A stretch of 28,046 nt of DNA from Taishania sp036758285 (GTDB taxonomy: Bacteria > Bacteroidota > Bacteroidia > Flavobacteriales_D > Crocinitomicaceae): the NCBI GenBank assembly GCA_036758285.1, contig DAIOWV010000039.1:1-28046 (forward strand), in the 5' to 3' direction. The translations under genes were made by a program, and so were the position numbers. Under the pieces are notes generated by a model, which saw only the letters and a list, made by a program, of their open reading frames with translations, was not told where the DNA came from and searched no databases. Each line of letters opens with the position of its first letter. Position 1 is the stretch's first letter. Shown here one piece after another: positions 24,401 through 28,046 of this stretch.

Positions 24401-25119
24401 ACTGTAAAAACACCTGTAGCAACGACACAACCACTTTCTTTGACTACTAAATTCCCACTCGTTGTACCATTTACAACTTCAGCTTTTAGTGTTGTAGAAT
24501 TAACAAAGGTTGTATTCAATAAGTTATCATTTACTTCAACTGTTGAAGAGGATGTAAAACCAGTTCCATTGATCGTAATTATTGTACCTTCTGGCCCATT
24601 GGCTGGTGAAAATGACGTAACTGTATGTGTACAAGGAGTTGCAATAGTATAACAAGTCCATTTCAAATCATCTACAATTACCCTATTTCCACTATTTCTG
24701 ATTTCTACATTAATATTACCTGTTACATTAACAGTTGCTGTAAACGTACTTGTAGATGTACTTGTCACATTAATATCCCCTCCAAATTGCGTTCCATTTA
24801 CAAAAACTTTTAAAATAGAATTTCCACTAAAAACTCTTTCATAATCAAATGAAATAACCCCACAGCCTCCTGGAATAGAAGTGTTATTCTTCAACGTACT
24901 TGTTCTTAATGCTATCGCTCTACCATTAAGAACCTGATCAGTTCTAGAGTCATTTGCTGTCCAACTAACTGAGTTGTTCCCTACCCACGTATTTGATGAA
25001 TAAGAGCCTGATGAAGCTGGAATTGATGAAAATGTTTCTGATGCACATTGCCCGAAAACAGCAGATGTGAATATCATTAATGAACTTATAACAATTGAAA
25101 GTAGAACTATGATTTTCAT
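21466..25119 (-). CDS. Large T9SS-type secreted protein with IPT/TIG and lamin-tail domains
   Basis: A 1217-residue exported protein. Signal peptide about 1-23 (MKIIVLLSIVISSLMIFTSA). An N-terminal beta-sandwich covers about 25-155. An IPT/TIG domain follows at about 163-242 (VTSFSPANGPEGTIITINGT). A lamin-tail domain covers about 250-345 (DVFISEVYDSDSYNNWYMEL and LINLSGTIPPNSVFLLNLG). An SGNWNAIASWE module near 517 starts a long beta-helix-like stretch rich in N and T. The last ~165 residues hold a fibronectin-like module (FWQTATEIDNDYFTLEHSLD) and a short sorting-domain-like end (DVEIYSPEGKLVMY to TERILIKD). The neighbouring 654-residue gene shares this C-terminal module. It is probably a cell-surface or released structural protein; function unknown. 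Confidence 0.85.
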   Translation of the reverse strand: MKIIVLLSIVISSLMIFTSAVFGQCASETFSSIPASSGSYSSNTWVGNNSVSWTANDSRTDQVLNGRAIALRTSTLKNNTSIPGGCGVISFDYERVFSGNSILKVFVNGTQFGGDINVTSTSTSTFTATVNVTGNINVEIRNSGNRVIVDDLKWTCYTIATPCTHTVTSFSPANGPEGTIITINGTGFTSSSTVEVNDNLLNTTFVNSTTLKAEVVNGTTSGNLVVKESGCVVATGVFTVNIQEGTCSTFGVGTDVFISEVYDSDSYNNWYMELYNPTNSPINLSNYQIKRYANTSTSTVSRLINLSGTIPPNSVFLLNLGDQNECGLSYDFVQSGGGINGGNKLELVKNNVVIDVVNTPSGTGYTQIRNPSVTSPNSTYTSSEWTNRNNESCSDLGTHNYSSFTPLISPITDNSICSSISYSFTASLGSNPMTYQWFFNDGTSTSWVAVSIANLPGFSILGATSNNLVINSNTSSVTTLSNYQFYCKVTTSGCSFFTNAISFQSSQGRFFRSKTSGNWNAIASWENATSISGPWIAACDYPTDVNSDYISIQNSHTIIVNLTLSADQIIVQANGVLQLNEKLTVPNGNATTEDLLVLGTLNDYGSSTKGIDFVAGATWLLGVNGTICKTWSSSVNKYRDNYFGGISTIPATAKWIYRYNTNDNVVTSTIGMYYPNLYFESSSGHHEWDANLEVLNGSSNTAVIKGSLYVGMTNTGTVEVYNNNTNSNTITVFGNVYIGSGSKLLNTNLSCTNCGNGTGFEIKGDSIVVNGVYQIDNAGIGKTILSGTNQQHIVSTSSTGIFNASHFELNNGNGVKINQIDINISSNLVFVNGIIYTDILQTDKVNITNNSPTAIVGGEAQLATNKYVDGKLQWNVIVGNTYRFPIGSDRSMYGAQGFEYAPISGSGQILSYLETNSTTLVHNYAYCDIEKHLGAGIVNVGNGLPGYDGILDQMLFDLHSPLQWNITNPAGGISNYNITMLASGNQDISPVVSANNLPIRYLMKNGEPGDAGVATTTAEFTEIGFDKCPNQYTLTGLTSFSRFTLDGATQGATVLPVELIVFDGELLNDFSANLFWQTATEIDNDYFTLEHSLDGYNFESIATVKGGGNTISTNNYDHVHNRLSNGNNYYRLWSTDYDGKRHYRGIVVLSIQKTESYFNSITSTIELSEKSDVEIYSPEGKLVMYSKNSNSIPFNRRGVFLIHQINNGTTERILIKD

Positions 25120-25140
25120 ATAACTTAATGCAATGAAAGA

Positions 25141-25162
25141 AATGTAAACACTGATTTACATT
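25141..25162. repeat. Hairpin-forming inverted repeat upstream of the 1217-residue T9SS gene
   Basis: AATGTAAA (25141-25148) and TTTACATT (25155-25162) form a perfect 8-bp stem with a 6-nt loop, 22 nt before the ATG at 25119 and in the 114-bp gap after the next gene. No T-tract follows in the minus direction, so a leader structure or operator is as likely as a terminator. Confidence 0.55.
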
Positions 25163-25233
25163 CTACATTTAGACCTTCAAAAATCTTCTATTTTGAAAGA
25201 AAATTGATTAAGTTACAATTATTACAATATTAA

Positions 25234-27198
25234 TTATTTAATAAGTAAACGCTCTATATTACCTGTCTTTTTAAAATGAACCAAGTATATCCCACTAGAA
25301 GTCTGAATAGGTATAGTCGTCATTCCTGAAGATGATAAAACAAATCTTCCATCACTTGAAAAAACTTCGACATCCGCAATCTCTTGCAAATGAATAGTTT
25401 TGGTGTTTTCATTGTAAAACACGTAATTTTTTTTGTTTTCTAGGAGAATTATTTTTTTATATGTGTCTTTACCATAAATATCAATTGCACTTAACTTATA
25501 GTAATTAATTCCTTTAGGTGGAGTTGAATGAACCAATGAATAATGATGTATTTCATTCGTCGTCCCGTATGCAACAACCTCTCCAATGGCTTCCCAATTA
25601 ACCCCATCAACAGAATGATGTACAACAAAGTGACTATTATTTCTTTCAGAAGCTGTTGTCCATTTCAATACATTTTCAAATTGTTCCGCATTAGCCACAA
25701 ATTCGGTAAGTTCCTCTGATAAAACAACTGGTGTTATTGAACAATTTGTAAACACACCTGTAGTTGCAGGTGCTCCACCGGGAGGGTTAGAACCATAGGT
25801 TGCATAGGCACCGTCACCTCCAGAAGGCGTGTAATTATAGGTAATAGTATGAGTTGTATTGTCTGTTGTTCTAATCACAGTTTCAAACGATTTAGCTCCC
25901 CCTGAATTACCAAAATTTCCTGTTGCAACCCAACGATCATTAGTTGCGAGTCCAGATTGACCATAAACAATATAAATTGGACCATTACCACATAATGCAG
26001 CCCAATCAAAAACACCAACACAAACATCACTTGAAACAAATAAAATCTTAGAATTAGGCGGCAATGTTTGATTAAAGGCATTTTGATACAGCCCACTACA
26101 TCCTGCGGCAGTATTAATAGCGGTAGTTTTAGCGGCAACATTGACAATAGATCCTAACAAATTATAGGAACCTGGTGTATAATTTAAATCAATGTTGGCG
26201 GAATTTACTAATAAACTATAACTTCCTGTTGTGGCAAAAACAATTTCCGACTCACCTTCATTACTACAACTACCTGAATTACAGCCATCATAAAGTAAAC
26301 TTGTAATGTGAGGTGGAATTAAAGCACAAGGACCTCCAGATAAATTAATCGAAAAAGGTAAACTATTAGAGCCAGTTGAAATAGGTGAACTTGATACAAC
26401 TCTAATAAGATAATTGCTACCCGATACTGTTCCTGGTGGTATTGTGAAGTTTATTGTTCCTGGTGATGTACTAGTTAAAGAACCAATAGCTACTGGAACA
26501 GAAAAACTCCCTGATGCATTTGAAAGTTGAGCTGTAAAGACATTGCCAGAAGCAAAAGTACCTGTAGCAGTAAAAGACACTGAACCAGCAGTTCCTGTAC
26601 TACATGTAACTGTAAATGGAGCTGTTGAAACCGCACCTGTTGTAATCGTATTTGTGACACAAGTACCACTTAATACGACATCATCAATTCTGTATTGAAT
26701 TGAACCACTATGCAACCAACGCAAAATAATACTTGATTGTCCTTGAGCAGCTGCAGGAATGGTAGCCGTTGCTAAAGTCCAAGTAGTATTTGCGGCACTC
26801 ACTGTTGTGTATGTTATCGGTGTAAAGGTTGTTCCATCAAGACTATATGAAAGAATGAGATTTGAAAAACTTCCACCGCCTTTATACACACCAAACGAAA
26901 GCGAAAGACTACTACATCCATCAGTAGAAACACCAGCAATTTGAAAATATTGAGAACCATTAATTAAAACATTTGCCCCACCAGACGCACCTGTATATCC
27001 ACTAGAAAATGTATTATTCCTTAAGTCAGCTGTTCCTGACATAGTAAAACCAACATTATTAAACCCATTAGCAGTTTCATGAGCTGCTATTGAAGTAGTT
27101 GCTGTAACAGTCCCCATGGATTCAGTAAATGTTTGCCCATAAACAATTTGAAAAAAAACAGAAGAAATCAGAATTAATTTCGACGCAAAAGATTTCAT
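25234..27198 (-). CDS. T9SS-type secreted protein
   Basis: A 654-residue exported protein. Signal peptide about 1-21 (MKSFASKLILISSVFFQIVYG). Residues ~22-180 form a jelly-roll/carbohydrate-binding-like beta-sandwich with ILSYSLDGTTFTPITYTTV and a closing QYRIDDVVLSGTC, common in Bacteroidota surface proteins. Residues ~180-290 are a T/S/G-rich beta domain, and ~295-480 carry several cysteines and a lamin-tail-like layout (NEGESEIVFATTG, LPPNSKILFVSSD). The last ~150 residues match the 1217-residue neighbour: KWTTASERNNSHFVVHHSVD, GINYYKLSAIDIYGKD and a sorting-like tail (DVEVFSSDGRFVLSS to NIERLLIK). The shared tails suggest export by the same route. Function unknown. Confidence 0.82.
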   Translation of the reverse strand: MKSFASKLILISSVFFQIVYGQTFTESMGTVTATTSIAAHETANGFNNVGFTMSGTADLRNNTFSSGYTGASGGANVLINGSQYFQIAGVSTDGCSSLSLSFGVYKGGGSFSNLILSYSLDGTTFTPITYTTVSAANTTWTLATATIPAAAQGQSSIILRWLHSGSIQYRIDDVVLSGTCVTNTITTGAVSTAPFTVTCSTGTAGSVSFTATGTFASGNVFTAQLSNASGSFSVPVAIGSLTSTSPGTINFTIPPGTVSGSNYLIRVVSSSPISTGSNSLPFSINLSGGPCALIPPHITSLLYDGCNSGSCSNEGESEIVFATTGSYSLLVNSANIDLNYTPGSYNLLGSIVNVAAKTTAINTAAGCSGLYQNAFNQTLPPNSKILFVSSDVCVGVFDWAALCGNGPIYIVYGQSGLATNDRWVATGNFGNSGGAKSFETVIRTTDNTTHTITYNYTPSGGDGAYATYGSNPPGGAPATTGVFTNCSITPVVLSEELTEFVANAEQFENVLKWTTASERNNSHFVVHHSVDGVNWEAIGEVVAYGTTNEIHHYSLVHSTPPKGINYYKLSAIDIYGKDTYKKIILLENKKNYVFYNENTKTIHLQEIADVEVFSSDGRFVLSSSGMTTIPIQTSSGIYLVHFKKTGNIERLLIK

Positions 27199-27318
27199 AA
27201 GCCGTAAAAAAAATAAACCTATAATCTACAATCCTTTTATTGATGCACCGTGTAGAAGACGTAAATGCAAAACTTTAAAGAATCAACTTACAGCACTAAC
27301 TATGAAGTAAATAACAAT

Positions 27319-27335
27319 TCTAAATTGAATTTAGA
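27319..27335. repeat. Short palindrome in the gap upstream of the 654-residue T9SS gene
   Basis: TCTAAATT and AATTTAGA (27319-27326 and 27328-27335) are 8-bp arms around a single G. The 234-bp gap (27199-27432) is otherwise very AT-rich, with no RNA gene or clear promoter box seen. Operator-like shape only. Confidence 0.4.
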
Positions 27336-27432
27336 TATAATTTTTAATAACTTAATGAAAAAATAATATTTTTTTAATTCAACAAACTAAAACAATAATC
27401 AAGATTCAGTAAATCAATAATTTAAAATAAAA

Positions 27433-28035
27433 TTAAAGAATAAATTTTTTATTTTCCTTTATCGTTTGATAATATAAAAACATAGATACTATCAACAAAT
27501 AATGACTGATATCGTTACGGTCGAAAAGTTGGAAAGGATTTATTTTCAAAGCCTGAGGTATAGCTGAAAACAATAATATAAAAACTGAGTAAAATAGATA
27601 TTTGAACGAAGAATGAATTTTTCCTTGATAATATGCTCCCAACACACCTAAACAAATAACCAATCCTAAAGTTGAAGAAAGTGTTGGAGGAATTAAACCT
27701 AATTCTGGTTTTGCAGCAATATCAAACAAACTAAGCATTATAATTTCGATTACAAAAAATGAAATAAGTTTTATGAATGATAATTTATAAAAACGAATTC
27801 TTTTTTCCTCATCAGGATATATTGAAATCATTGCTCTTTCAATATAAAAAGGCGACAACAAGCCTGTAAACCAAGATGGAATTTTCCCATAAATCCCAGT
27901 GTAATTATACAAAAGATGTCCAAAACCTCCTAGTAAAAATGTAATTCCAAACCAAATAAAAAAATATTTCCAATTTTTCAAAAAGTCTGAAGGATTTTCT
28001 TTGTTTAAAGAATTTACTTTAATCAAAAAAATCAA
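27433..28035 (-). CDS. Polytopic membrane protein of unknown function
   Basis: A 200-residue protein with about six transmembrane helices (roughly residues 27-47, 55-70, 88-108, 117-136, 143-160 and 178-192) separated by short charged loops. No catalytic motif is recognised. The nominal start is a TTG at 28035 (initial residues IFLIKVNSLNKEN). The frame stays open to the right edge, so the true start may lie outside the window. It is on the same strand as the two T9SS genes, 234 bp upstream of the nearer one, and probably not cotranscribed with it. Resembles small Bacteroidota membrane proteins of DUF type, but no family is claimed. Confidence 0.7.
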   Translation of the reverse strand: MIFLIKVNSLNKENPSDFLKNWKYFFIWFGITFLLGGFGHLLYNYTGIYGKIPSWFTGLLSPFYIERAMISIYPDEEKRIRFYKLSFIKLISFFVIEIIMLSLFDIAAKPELGLIPPTLSSTLGLVICLGVLGAYYQGKIHSSFKYLFYSVFILLFSAIPQALKINPFQLFDRNDISHYLLIVSMFLYYQTIKENKKFIL

Positions 28036-28046
28036 TGAAAAAATAA

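Noticed and set aside
24440..24813. Plus-strand frames antisense to the 1217-residue T9SS gene
   Set aside because: Shadow frames without start signals, inside a well-supported minus-strand gene.
27199..27432. Possible tRNA or small RNA in the 234-bp gap
   Set aside because: No cloverleaf or conserved RNA structure can be drawn; only AT-rich sequence and one short palindrome.

Overview
The window looks like an accessory-to-core stretch of a Bacteroidota chromosome, most likely Flavobacteriales and possibly near Fluviicola/Crocinitomicaceae (the genus is a guess). The evidence is AT-rich DNA, TAnnTTTG-type -7 promoter boxes, almost no Shine-Dalgarno signals, several large secreted proteins with type IX secretion (T9SS) style C-termini, an HU-CCDC81/SPOR protein, DUF4230 proteins and a menaquinone gene (menB).

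Layout. 1-3748 (minus): 5' part of a very large secreted surface protein with two 'YWVGG.GNW' modules, a near-identical internal duplication and HYR domains; it runs off the left edge. 3828-3863: strong hairpin terminator. 3907-6965 (minus): probable operon of an MBL-fold hydrolase, an HU-TM-SPOR envelope protein and menB. 7168-9256 (plus): an alpha/beta-hydrolase-like lipoprotein with a degraded catalytic triad, then a cysteine desulfurase with a consensus promoter. 9257-12546 (minus): ComEC/Rec2-like channel protein and a T9SS-sorted beta-propeller-like protein. 12589-15405 (minus): tightly packed operon of an M20D amidohydrolase, two DUF4230 proteins and a small lipocalin-like lipoprotein. 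15508-17319 (plus): secreted von Willebrand A protein, divergent from that operon. 17350-19457 (minus): ECF sigma factor overlapping a gene whose product joins a short cytoplasmic segment, one transmembrane helix, a ~200-residue polar linker and an outer-membrane beta-barrel. 19692-21433 (plus): dnaX split in two frames at an A10 run, the arrangement expected of a programmed -1 frameshift or transcript slippage giving gamma and tau. 21466-27198 (minus): two large T9SS-type secreted proteins sharing a C-terminal module. 27433 to the right edge (minus): a polytopic membrane protein.

Most notable: the dnaX frameshift site; the sigma factor/trans-envelope barrel pair, which reads as a one-protein outer-membrane-to-cytoplasm signalling candidate; a 33-bp palindromic repeat present identically at 7054-7086 and 21433-21465; and a ~688-bp intragenic repeat with a 577-bp identical core between diverged flanks. 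No tRNA, rRNA, CRISPR array, insertion sequence or complete mobile element was seen, and no gene-free stretch exceeds 300 bases.
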